From RPQJ01 sp052035645 (lineage in GTDB: Bacteria > Pseudomonadota > Gammaproteobacteria > Steroidobacterales > Steroidobacteraceae), in the NCBI GenBank assembly GCA_052035645.1, contig JBPOHK010000184.1:1-27461 (forward strand): DNA of 27,461 nt, read 5' to 3'. The first letter of the stretch is position 1. Each line of letters starts with the position of its first letter. Both the position numbers and the translations under genes were made by a program. A model generated the notes under the pieces. That model searched no databases, was not told the DNA's origin, and worked only from the letters and a program-made list of their open reading frames with translations. This document shows positions 21,145 to 27,461 of this stretch, in pieces.

Positions 21145-21980
21145 GGCTGGGCCCCTCCCTGCAGCCAGGTCGGGACGTAAGGCTGGCCGTACTGGGGTGC
21201 GTGGTCGATGCCGATCCGGATGTAGGCCAGCAGCGTGGCGAGGCCGAGCACCAGGAAGAACACGGTCAGCGCCCACTTGAAGGTCTTGAGCCTGCGCCGG
21301 GTCGCGTCAGGGTTCCCCGACTCGAACCAGCCCCATTTCAGGGCAACGCGGTACAGGCCGATGCCGCCGTGGAACTCCACCGCGAACAGCATGACGAGGT
21401 ACAGCGGCCACATCAGGTCGGTCCAGACGCGGTCGGCGGACTCGAACGGCCCGATGCGGTCCGGGTGCGTCAGCATGATGTACAGGTGCACCGAGGCCAT
21501 GAAGAACAGCGCGAAGCCGGTCACGACCTGCCAGTACCACAGCGTCGTGTCGTCGTGCTTCATCTCGCCCATGTGCTCCCGGTAGGTGCGGAACTGGCGG
21601 TAGTTCTGCGGGAACTTGCGCAGCGCGAGCGCCGCGTGGCCGATGAACAGCACGAACACGCAGGCCACGATCAGCGAGACCACGCCGTGGATCGGCCGGC
21701 CGAAGACGAAGTAGCCCTCGAAGAAGCGGGCCACGGTCCACATGGCGTCGCCGCCGAGCAGGATCGAGGACACGAAGAACATGTGGCCCCACATGAACAG
21801 GCCGAGCAGCAGGCCGCTGCCGCTCTGGAGCCGGTCCAGGCGCGCGGGCCAGGGACTGGCGCGACGCCTCGGCGCCGCGACCGGGGCAGTCGCAGTCAGA
21901 CGGGTGGTGGCATCCACGGGATTTCTCGGAGCGTGACCAAGCGGGACACGATTTGGGCCGATGCGCCGCGCTTCGGCCAT
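21141..21980 (-). CDS. frdC: Dihaem cytochrome b subunit of fumarate reductase/succinate dehydrogenase (Wolinella type)
   Basis: This 279-residue membrane anchor has five predicted helices and carries two haems b and the quinone site. The four haem-ligand histidines are His66 (WGHMFFVSS), His115 (FIGHAALALRKFP), His165 (ASVHLYIML) and His204 (VEFHGGIGLYR). As I recall Wolinella FrdC, its ligands are 44, 93, 143 and 182, a constant offset of 22. At the same offset Glu88 (FFEGYF) matches the menaquinol-site Glu66, and Glu202 matches the E-pathway Glu180. The N-terminus is about 22 residues longer, Pro/Arg-rich. ATG 21980 has GGAAAG upstream and a promoter further out. It heads the frdCAB operon and overlaps frdA by 4 nt. 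These residues favour menaquinol:fumarate reductase chemistry, but the direction in the cell is inferred. Confidence 0.92.
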   Translation of the reverse strand: MAEARRIGPNRVPLGHAPRNPVDATTRLTATAPVAAPRRRASPWPARLDRLQSGSGLLLGLFMWGHMFFVSSILLGGDAMWTVARFFEGYFVFGRPIHGVVSLIVACVFVLFIGHAALALRKFPQNYRQFRTYREHMGEMKHDDTTLWYWQVVTGFALFFMASVHLYIMLTHPDRIGPFESADRVWTDLMWPLYLVMLFAVEFHGGIGLYRVALKWGWFESGNPDATRRRLKTFKWALTVFFLVLGLATLLAYIRIGIDHAPQYGQPYVPTWLQGGAQP

Positions 21981-22014
21981 AGGTGCTTTCCGCGGTCAGT
22001 TTTGACGCACGGGG

Positions 22015-22043
22015 TCTATATAGTCGCGGCGCATTGATTTCAA
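22015..22043 (-). promoter_or_regulatory. Sigma-70-type promoter for frdCAB
   Basis: On the minus strand TTGAAA (complement of 22038-22043) and TATAGA (complement of 22015-22020) are spaced exactly 17 nt, and the -10 element lies 35 nt upstream of the frdC ATG. The hexamers match the consensus at five and four positions. The region is visibly AT-richer than its surroundings. A TATATA variant overlaps the -10 element. Confidence 0.55.
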
Positions 22044-22151
22044 CGGCAAGGATCGGGCCGCGCCGGAGATCCCCGGCAAACCCGGACGCCCGCCGAGTGT
22101 CACCCTGAGGCAGAATAGGCCGAAGCGAGCCGGTTCCCCGCTGCGAAACGC
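22044..22151. other. nuo leader / divergent intergenic remainder
   Basis: This is the rest of the 171-bp gap between divergent frdC and nuoA. It must carry the nuo promoter, but no clear hexamer pair is visible on the plus strand. CAGAAT near 22112 is the best -10-like string, without a -35 partner. There is no tRNA or small ORF with support. The nuoA ribosome-binding site is weak (GCGAAACGC before ATG). Confidence 0.3.
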
Positions 22152-22517
22152 ATGACCGCCTACGCCATCTTCTTCCTGTACCTGCTCGCCGCCGTCGGAC
22201 TGGTGGGCCTGATCGTCGCGCTGAATGCCTGGCTCGGGCCCCGGCCCGCGCCGACGCCCGCCAAGCTCGAGCCCTTCGAGTGCGGCGCTGAACCGATCCA
22301 GCACCGCAACGTCCGCCCGCTGTCGATCAAGTACTACCCGATCGCGATCTTCTTCCTGCTGTTCGACCTCGAGACGGTGCTGCTCTTCATCTGGGCCTCG
22401 GCCGCCGGCCACGCGCAGATCGCCACGCTCTCGCTGGTGTCGTTCCTGGTGTTCATGGCGCTGCTGGCCGTGGCCTTCATCTACCTCTGGCGCGACGGGG
22501 CACTCGAATGGCGGTGA
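22152..22517 (+). CDS. nuoA: NADH-quinone oxidoreductase subunit A
   Basis: This is a 121-residue membrane subunit of complex I with three helices: residues 3-25, about 60-82 (YYPIAIFFLLFDLETVLLFIW) and about 88-113. The conserved loop FECGAEPIQHRNVRPLSIKYY and the FDLETVLLF helix with its buried Asp and Glu are diagnostic of NuoA. It helps form the interface of the quinone chamber with the proton-pumping arm. ATG 22152 is the only sensible start and gives a normal length. It opens the nuo operon and overlaps nuoB by 10 nt. Confidence 0.95.
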   Translation: MTAYAIFFLYLLAAVGLVGLIVALNAWLGPRPAPTPAKLEPFECGAEPIQHRNVRPLSIKYYPIAIFFLLFDLETVLLFIWASAAGHAQIATLSLVSFLVFMALLAVAFIYLWRDGALEWR

Positions 22518-22999
22518 TGGATTACCTCACCACCCGCAAGGACGACCTCGTCGGCTGGGTGCGCAAGTTCAGCCTCTTTCCGTACCCGTTCGTCACCGCC
22601 TGCTGCGGCATGGAGTTCATGGCCGTCAGCTCGACGCTGTACGACACGGACCGCTTCGGCGCCGCCCTGCCCCGCTTCACGCCCCGCCAGTCCGACCTCC
22701 TGATGGTGGTCGGCACGGTGAGCCACAAGCAGGCCCAGACCATCAAGCGCATCTACGACCAGATGTGCGAACCGAAGTGGGTGATGGCCTTCGGCGCCTG
22801 CGCCACCAGCGGCGGCTTCTACCGCAACTACTCCGTCGTGCAGGGCGTGGACAAGATCATCCCGGTGGACATCTACGTGCCCGGGTGCCCGCCGCGGCCC
22901 GAGATGGTGATCGACGCCATCATGAAGCTGCAGGACCGGATCGCGGGCGACCGCCACCCGATCCTGCCGTCCGAGCAGCCGCCGCCGGAGCGCCGCTGA
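22508..22999 (+). CDS. nuoB: NADH-quinone oxidoreductase subunit B
   Basis: This is a 163-residue subunit carrying the terminal cluster N2, which reduces quinone. The four ligands are the adjacent pair Cys32-Cys33 (TACCGMEFM), Cys98 (AFGACATSGGFY) and Cys127 (YVPGCPPRPE). ATG 22508 lies inside the end of nuoA. A second in-frame ATG at 22517 overlaps the nuoA stop (TGATG) and would shorten the protein by three residues, so the exact start is uncertain. The stop is followed 1 nt later by nuoC. Confidence 0.95.
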   Translation: MAVMDYLTTRKDDLVGWVRKFSLFPYPFVTACCGMEFMAVSSTLYDTDRFGAALPRFTPRQSDLLMVVGTVSHKQAQTIKRIYDQMCEPKWVMAFGACATSGGFYRNYSVVQGVDKIIPVDIYVPGCPPRPEMVIDAIMKLQDRIAGDRHPILPSEQPPPERR

Positions 23000-23000
23000 G

Positions 23001-23483
23001 ATGACGACGCGCGACCCGGAGTTCAGCGCGAAGGTCGCCGCGGCCCTCGAGGGCGCGTACCTGCGCACGTCGGAGAGCTTCGGCACGCGGGTGTTCGAAC
23101 TGTCGCCGTCGGCCCTGCTGCCGGTGGTCGAGCGCCTGCGCCGCGAGTTCGGCTTCGCGCTGCTGCTCGACGTCACCGCGGTCGACTACCCGGGGCGCGA
23201 GCCGCGCTTCGACGTCGTCTACCACCTGCTGTGCCCGGCCCAGATGCGGCGCGTGCGCCTGAAGCTGGCCGTGGGCGAGCCGGCGCCGGTCGTCGACACG
23301 CTGACGGGCCACTACGGCTCGGCGCGCTTCCTCGAACGCGAGGCCCACGAGATGTTCGGCATCCGCTTCGCCGGCAACGACGACCTGCGGCCCATCCTGC
23401 TCTACGAGGGATTCGAGGGGCACCCGCTGCGCAAGGACTACCCGATGGAGCAGGAGCAGCCCATCGTCGAGTACCGCAGGTAG
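23001..23483 (+). CDS. nuoC: NADH-quinone oxidoreductase subunit C
   Basis: This is a 160-residue peripheral-arm subunit. The diagnostic segment is EREAHEMFGIRFAGNDDLRPILL (about 112-134) with YEGFEGHPLRKDYP after it. The front half has RFDVVYHLLCPAQMRRVRLK. It is a separate gene rather than the NuoCD fusion found in enterobacteria and Pseudomonas, which argues against those close relatives. ATG 23001 starts 1 nt after the nuoB stop, and nuoD follows 4 nt after its own stop. Confidence 0.94.
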   Translation: MTTRDPEFSAKVAAALEGAYLRTSESFGTRVFELSPSALLPVVERLRREFGFALLLDVTAVDYPGREPRFDVVYHLLCPAQMRRVRLKLAVGEPAPVVDTLTGHYGSARFLEREAHEMFGIRFAGNDDLRPILLYEGFEGHPLRKDYPMEQEQPIVEYRR

Positions 23484-23487
23484 CGCC

Positions 23488-24699
23488 GTGGCCTTCCGCC
23501 CGCCCGTCAGCAGCCCGCTCGAGCACACGGCCGACCCGAACCACGTCGTCGTGAACATCGGGCCGTCGCACCCGGCGACCCACGGCACGATCCAGATCGT
23601 CGCCGAGATCGACGGCGAGCGCGTGGTGCGCGCCGACGTGCACTGCGGCTACCTGCACCGCGGCTTCGAGAAGGAAGCGGAGCACCACACCTACCACAAC
23701 GTCATCCCCTACACCGACCGGCTCAACTACTGCTCGGCGATGAACAACAACTTCGCCTACGCCGCGGCGGTCGAGAAGCTGCTCGGCGTCGAGCTGACGC
23801 CGCGCTGCGTGTGGCTGCGCACGCTGCTCGCCGAGTACAACCGGATCGCCGACCACGTGACCTGCGTGGCCGCCTCGGTCATGGAAATGGGCGCGATGAC
23901 CGCGTTCCTGTACCTGATGACGGTGCGCGACTACATCTTCGAGCACATGAACCAGCTCTCCGGGGCCCGGCTCACGTACTCCTACGTGCGCATCGGCGGC
24001 CTCGCCCGCGACCTGCCCGAGGGCTGGCTCGAGCGGCTCGAGGAGATCCTGGTGTTCACCGAGGACTACCTCGGGCGCATCCACGGCCTGCTCGACCGCA
24101 ACCGGATCTTCATCGGCCGCACCCGCGACGTCGCCGTGCTGACGCAGGAGCAGGCCCTGCACTGGGGCTACACCGGCCCGATCCTGCGCTCGACCGGCCT
24201 CGCCATGGACCTGCGCAAGGACGATCCCTACCTCGCCTACCCGGAACTCGATTTCGAGGTGCCGGTCGGCATCAAGGGCGACAACTACGACCGTTACTAC
24301 GTGCGCATGCGCGAGATCGACGAGTCGATCGCCATGGTGCGGCAGTGCGTCGAGCGGCTGCCCGGCGGGCCGGTCAGCGTCGACGACCCGCGCATCGTGC
24401 TGCCGGAGAAGGAGCGCGTCTACACGCAGATCGAATCGCTGATCCACCACTTCAAGCTGGTGATGGAAGGCGTGCGCGTGCCGGCGGGCGAAGTGTATTC
24501 GGCGCACGAGGCGCCGAACGGCGAACTGGGGTTCTACCTCGTGAGCGACGGCACCGGGCACCCGTACCGCCTGCACGTGCGGGCGCCGAGCTTCGTGCAC
24601 ATGGGCGGCATGCACACGCTGCTCGAGGGCTACCAGGTCTCCGACATCGTGCCGACCTTCGGCTCGATGAACATGGTGGGCGGGGAGTGCGACCGATGA
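23488..24699 (+). CDS. nuoD: NADH-quinone oxidoreductase subunit D
   Basis: This 403-residue subunit of the hydrogenase-like core lines the quinone cavity with NuoB. Conserved strings include NIGPSHPATHGTIQIV (23-38), with the quinone-binding histidine region, CGYLHRGFEKEAE, ARLTYSYVRIGGLARDLPEGW, GRTRDVAVLTQEQALHWGYTGP and PSFVHMGGMHTLLEGYQVSDI. The normal [NiFe] ligand cysteines of hydrogenases are absent, as in all complex I. GTG 23488 gives the usual N-terminus and has AGGTAG upstream. Its stop overlaps the nuoE start (ATGA). Confidence 0.95.
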   Translation: MAFRPPVSSPLEHTADPNHVVVNIGPSHPATHGTIQIVAEIDGERVVRADVHCGYLHRGFEKEAEHHTYHNVIPYTDRLNYCSAMNNNFAYAAAVEKLLGVELTPRCVWLRTLLAEYNRIADHVTCVAASVMEMGAMTAFLYLMTVRDYIFEHMNQLSGARLTYSYVRIGGLARDLPEGWLERLEEILVFTEDYLGRIHGLLDRNRIFIGRTRDVAVLTQEQALHWGYTGPILRSTGLAMDLRKDDPYLAYPELDFEVPVGIKGDNYDRYYVRMREIDESIAMVRQCVERLPGGPVSVDDPRIVLPEKERVYTQIESLIHHFKLVMEGVRVPAGEVYSAHEAPNGELGFYLVSDGTGHPYRLHVRAPSFVHMGGMHTLLEGYQVSDIVPTFGSMNMVGGECDR

Positions 24700-25175
24700 G
24701 CGACGCGCTGGCCCCGGCCCTGCGGGCGAAGTTCGACGCGCTGCGCGCGCTCTACCCGCCCGAGATGAAGACCTCGCTGGTGCTGCCCCTGCTGCACTGC
24801 GTGCAGGACGAGCAGGGCTACGTGACCGAGGCCGACGCCGGGCGCATCGCCGAGTACATCGGCATGCCGGCGATCCAGGTGCTCGAGGCGCTCACCTGGT
24901 ACACGATGTTCGAGCGCGAGCCGCAGGGCCGCCACGTGATCAAGGTGTGCCGCAACATCGCCTGCTCGCTGCGCGGCGGCGAGCGGGTGCTGGCGCACAT
25001 CGAGAAGCGGCTCGGCATCCGGCCGGGCGAGACGACGCCCGACGGCCGGTTCACGCTCAAGACGGTCGAGTGCCTCGCCTCCTGCGGCACGGCGCCCGCG
25101 ATGCAGGTCGACCGCACCTACCACGAGCGGCTCGACGAGGCGACGATCGACCGCATCCTGGAGACGCTGGCGTGA
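24696..25175 (+). CDS. nuoE: NADH-quinone oxidoreductase subunit E
   Basis: This 159-residue thioredoxin-like [2Fe-2S] subunit carries cluster N1a. The ligands are Cys85 and Cys90 (KVCRNIACS) and Cys126 and Cys130 (VECLASCGTAPAMQ). The N-terminal helical part (YPPEMKTSLVLPLLHCVQ, VLEALTWYTMF) is typical. ATG 24696 overlaps the nuoD stop by 4 nt with GGGGAG upstream. Its TGA overlaps the nuoF GTG, so D, E and F are translationally chained. Confidence 0.95.
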   Translation: MSDALAPALRAKFDALRALYPPEMKTSLVLPLLHCVQDEQGYVTEADAGRIAEYIGMPAIQVLEALTWYTMFEREPQGRHVIKVCRNIACSLRGGERVLAHIEKRLGIRPGETTPDGRFTLKTVECLASCGTAPAMQVDRTYHERLDEATIDRILETLA

Positions 25176-26455
25176 ACGGCGAATCCGTCTTCTTCTGCTT
25201 CGAGGTGAACGACGCCTCGCACTCGCTCGCGGCCTACCGCGCGCGGGGCGGCTACGCCGCGCTCGAGAAGGCGCTGCGCGCGATGACCCCGGTCGAGGTC
25301 GCCACGCAGGCGAAGGCCTCCGGCCTGCAGGGCCGCGGCGGCGCCGGCTTCATGACCGGCCTCAAGTGGGAGTTCGTCTCGCGCGAGGCGCCGGTCGTCT
25401 ACCTGTGCTGCAACATCGACGAGGGCGAGCCCGGCACGTTCAAGGACCGCTGGATCCTCGAGCATTCGCCGCACCAGCTGCTCGAGGGCATGCTGATCGC
25501 CTCCTACGCGCTGCGCGTGCGCCACGCGTTCGCCTACATCCGCGGCGAGTTCGACCTGCCGCTGCGCCGCCTGCAGGGCGCGCTCGAGGAGGCCCGCGCC
25601 GCCGGGCTGGTGGGCGAGAACATCCTCGGCACCGGGTTCTCCTGCGACATCGTGATCCACCGCGGCGCCGGCGCCTACGTGTGCGGCGAGGAGTCGAGCC
25701 TCATCAACTCGCTCGAGGGCCGCAAGGGCCTGCCGCGCAACAAGCCGCCGTTCCCGGCGGTGAAGGGCCTCTACCAGAAGCCGACGGTCGTGAACAACGT
25801 CGAGACGCTCTCGGCGGTACCCTGGATCATCGCGAACGGGCCGGAGCGCTATGCCGCCATCGGCGTGAAGAAGTCGCCCGGCACGCGCCTGTTCGGCGTG
25901 TCGGGCCACGTCGAGAAGCCCGGCCTGTTCGAGAAACCGACCGGCTACCCCCTGAAGCGGCTGATCGAGGAGGACGCCGGCGGCATCCTCGGCGGCCGGC
26001 CGCTCAAGGCGGTGATCCCGGGCGGCAGCTCGACGCCGATCCTGACGGCCGCCGAGGTCGAGACCGTCACCCTCGACCCCGAGAGCATGTCGAAGGCCGG
26101 CAGCATGGTCGGCTCGGGCGCGGTGATCGTGATCGCCGAGGGCACCTGCATGGTGCGCCTGCTGCAGGTGCTGACGCGCTTCTACGCGCACGAGTCCTGC
26201 GGGCAGTGCACGCCCTGCCGCGAGGGCACCGACTGGATGAACCGCCTGCTCACGCGGATCGTCGACGGCCATGCGACCCCGGCCGACCTGGAGCGGCTGC
26301 GCGCGCTGCCCGCCGGCATCCAGGGCAATACCATCTGCGCGCTCGGCGACGCGGCCTCGATGCCGGTCGCGAGCTTCATCCGCAAGTTCGGCAGCGAGTT
26401 CGAGCACTACGCGACGCACGGCCGTTCCCTCTTCGACGGCCGGCTGGCCCCGTGA
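25172..26455 (+). CDS. nuoF: NADH-quinone oxidoreductase subunit F
   Basis: This 427-residue subunit binds NADH and FMN and holds cluster N3, the entry point of electrons into complex I. The NADH/FMN glycine-rich motif is GRGGAGFMTGLKW (54-66), with CNIDEGEPGTFKDR and GAGAYVCGEESSLINSLEG forming the rest of the FMN pocket. The N3 ligands are Cys343, Cys346, Cys349 (ESCGQCTPCREG) and Cys389 (NTICALGD). GTG 25172 overlaps the nuoE stop (GTGA). The first 12 residues (NGESVFFCFEVND) are the least conserved part. nuoG follows 10 nt later. Confidence 0.95.
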   Translation: MNGESVFFCFEVNDASHSLAAYRARGGYAALEKALRAMTPVEVATQAKASGLQGRGGAGFMTGLKWEFVSREAPVVYLCCNIDEGEPGTFKDRWILEHSPHQLLEGMLIASYALRVRHAFAYIRGEFDLPLRRLQGALEEARAAGLVGENILGTGFSCDIVIHRGAGAYVCGEESSLINSLEGRKGLPRNKPPFPAVKGLYQKPTVVNNVETLSAVPWIIANGPERYAAIGVKKSPGTRLFGVSGHVEKPGLFEKPTGYPLKRLIEEDAGGILGGRPLKAVIPGGSSTPILTAAEVETVTLDPESMSKAGSMVGSGAVIVIAEGTCMVRLLQVLTRFYAHESCGQCTPCREGTDWMNRLLTRIVDGHATPADLERLRALPAGIQGNTICALGDAASMPVASFIRKFGSEFEHYATHGRSLFDGRLAP

Positions 26456-26465
26456 GCGCCCGTCC

Positions 26466-27461
26466 ATGAAGCTGACCATCGACAAGCGCGAGATCGAGGC
26501 CAACGACGGCGAGACGGTGCTGCAGGCCGCGCGCCGCCACGGCATCGACATCCCGCACTTCTGCTACCACGACAAGCTGTCGATCGCGGGCAGCTGCCGC
26601 ATCTGCCTGGTGAAGGTCAACAACCTCCCGAAGCTGCAGCCGGCCTGCAACCTCGTCGCCGCGCCCAACATGGTGGTCGAAACCGAGATCGAGCAGGTCG
26701 CGCGGGCGCGCGAGAACGTGCTGCAGTTCCTGCTGGTCAATCACCCGGTCGACTGCGGCATCTGCGACAAGGCCGGCGAGTGCCGGCTGCAGGACTACCA
26801 GCACCGCTACGGCCCGGCCGTCTCGACCTCGCGCGAGCCGAAGCATCACAAGCGCAAGCTGCACGACCTGGGCGCGCGCATCACGCTCGACAACGAGCGC
26901 TGCGTGCTGTGCAGCCGCTGCGTGCGCTTCACCCGCGAGATCTCGAAGTCGAACGCGCTCGGCATCGTCGAGCGCGGCAACCATGCCTACGTCGAAACGG
27001 TGGACTCGAAGCCGTTCGAGGACCCGTACTCCGACAACGTGATCGAGCTGTGCCCGGTCGGCGCCCTGCTCTCGCGCGACTTCCTCTACCAGTGCCGCGT
27101 GTGGTTCCTGCAACCGGTGCGCTCGGTGTGCACCGGCTGCGCACGCGGGTGCAGCATCAAGGTGTGGCGGCGCTCGAAGCTGCGCCAGGCGCACGCGCCC
27201 GGCCTCGACCGCGGCGACGTCGCCTACCGGGTGACCGTATTCGAGAACCCGGAAGTCAACGGCCCGTGGCTATGCAACACGGGCTTCGACCAGCACAAGT
27301 GGATGGCGCGCCCGCGGCTGCCCGCTGCGCGCGTGGACGGGGCGCCGGCCACGACGGCCGAGGCGCTGGCGCGGGCCCGCGCGCTGCTCGCCGCGCCGCG
27401 ACGCCCGGCGGTGCTGGTCTCGAGCCACGCCTCGAACGAGGAACTGGACGCCCTGCAGGCC
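26466..27461 (+). CDS. nuoG: NADH-quinone oxidoreductase subunit G, N-terminal 332 residues (runs off window)
   Basis: The frame is open from ATG 26466 to the last base of the window, exactly 332 codons, and the C-terminal molybdopterin-like part is missing. Cluster ligands can all be placed: N1b at Cys33, Cys44, Cys47, Cys61; N5 at His93, Cys97, Cys100, Cys106 (NHPVDCGICDKAGEC); N4 at Cys146, Cys149, Cys152, Cys196 (CVLCSRC and CPVGAL); and the extra N7-type set Cys222, Cys225, Cys229, Cys270 (CTGCARGC and WLCNTG). N7 is present only in some bacteria, including E. coli. Here 40 residues separate its third and fourth ligands. The gene continues the nuo operon, and nuoH onward would be expected to the right. 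Confidence 0.94.
   Translation, partial: MKLTIDKREIEANDGETVLQAARRHGIDIPHFCYHDKLSIAGSCRICLVKVNNLPKLQPACNLVAAPNMVVETEIEQVARARENVLQFLLVNHPVDCGICDKAGECRLQDYQHRYGPAVSTSREPKHHKRKLHDLGARITLDNERCVLCSRCVRFTREISKSNALGIVERGNHAYVETVDSKPFEDPYSDNVIELCPVGALLSRDFLYQCRVWFLQPVRSVCTGCARGCSIKVWRRSKLRQAHAPGLDRGDVAYRVTVFENPEVNGPWLCNTGFDQHKWMARPRLPAARVDGAPATTAEALARARALLAAPRRPAVLVSSHASNEELDALQA

Noticed and set aside
19219..21180. Plus-strand open frame opposite frdA, about 650 codons
   Set aside because: No recognisable domain, Arg/Ala/His-rich composition, and exact antisense to the flavoprotein gene.
22002..22030. Plus-strand promoter for nuo using TTGACG and TATAGT
   Set aside because: The hexamers are only 11 nt apart, too close for sigma-70. 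The AT-rich element is better explained by the minus-strand frd promoter.
23173..26551. Large minus-strand open frames opposite nuoD and nuoF
   Set aside because: Antisense shadows of strongly conserved complex I genes with no motif of their own.
1..27461. tRNA, rRNA, CRISPR array, insertion sequence or prophage genes
   Set aside because: I looked for cloverleaf-like segments (particularly before nuoA), regularly spaced repeats, transposase motifs and terminal inverted repeats and saw none.

Overview
The window is a very GC-rich bacterial chromosome segment in which nearly every third codon position is G or C. Coding density is high, and GTG starts and 4-nt stop/start overlaps are common. 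TruC, YceH and a YihG-type acyltransferase, together with a complex I operon in which nuoC and nuoD are separate genes, suggest a high-GC gammaproteobacterium of the Steroidobacterales/Nevskiales/Chromatiales kind. This placement is inferred from gene content, not proven. I see no mobile element, rRNA, tRNA, CRISPR array or phage gene. No stretch longer than about 200 bases lacks a gene.

Layout, left to right. (1) 1-4895, minus strand: a class III aminotransferase, a P5C-dehydrogenase-like aldehyde dehydrogenase, a second class III aminotransferase and the start of a secreted beta-propeller (PD40/TolB-like) protein. This looks like an amine or amino-acid catabolic cluster. (2) 5032-9039, plus strand: esterase, patatin-like phospholipase, NAPE-PLD-like metallo-beta-lactamase-fold hydrolase and rhomboid protease, each coupled to the next by a GTGA overlap. 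(3) 9043-11914: small housekeeping and envelope genes, namely a Rieske ferredoxin (minus), tRNA pseudouridine synthase TruC (plus), a FecR-like membrane protein (plus) and a Tat-exported dienelactone hydrolase (minus). (4) 11940-14603: hotdog thioesterase and PlsC-type acyltransferase (minus, running into the dienelactone hydrolase), then YceH and a DUF2834 membrane protein (plus). (5) 14611-18251: a D-2-hydroxyacid dehydrogenase with a signal peptide (minus), a two-gene flavin-barrel/GAF/winged-helix sensor module (plus) and a periplasmic monohaem cytochrome c (minus) behind an AT-rich palindromic promoter region. (6) 18392-21980, minus: frdCAB, a dihaem Wolinella-type quinol:fumarate reductase/succinate dehydrogenase. 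(7) 22152-27461, plus: nuoABCDEF and the first 332 codons of nuoG, which runs off the window.

The respiratory block is the clearest functional unit. Complex I (NADH to quinone) and an FrdCAB enzyme (quinol to fumarate, or the reverse) are transcribed divergently from a shared 171-bp region with a good sigma-70-type promoter facing frd. All dihaem ligands, Fe-S cysteines, the FAD-linking histidine and two functional glutamates of the Wolinella enzyme are present at constant numbering offsets.

The most novel-looking parts are the PNPOx-like/PNPOx-GAF-winged-helix pair (15862-17714), the GTGA-coupled lipid/membrane hydrolase operon, and the hairpins built around the facing stop codons at all four convergent gene junctions.
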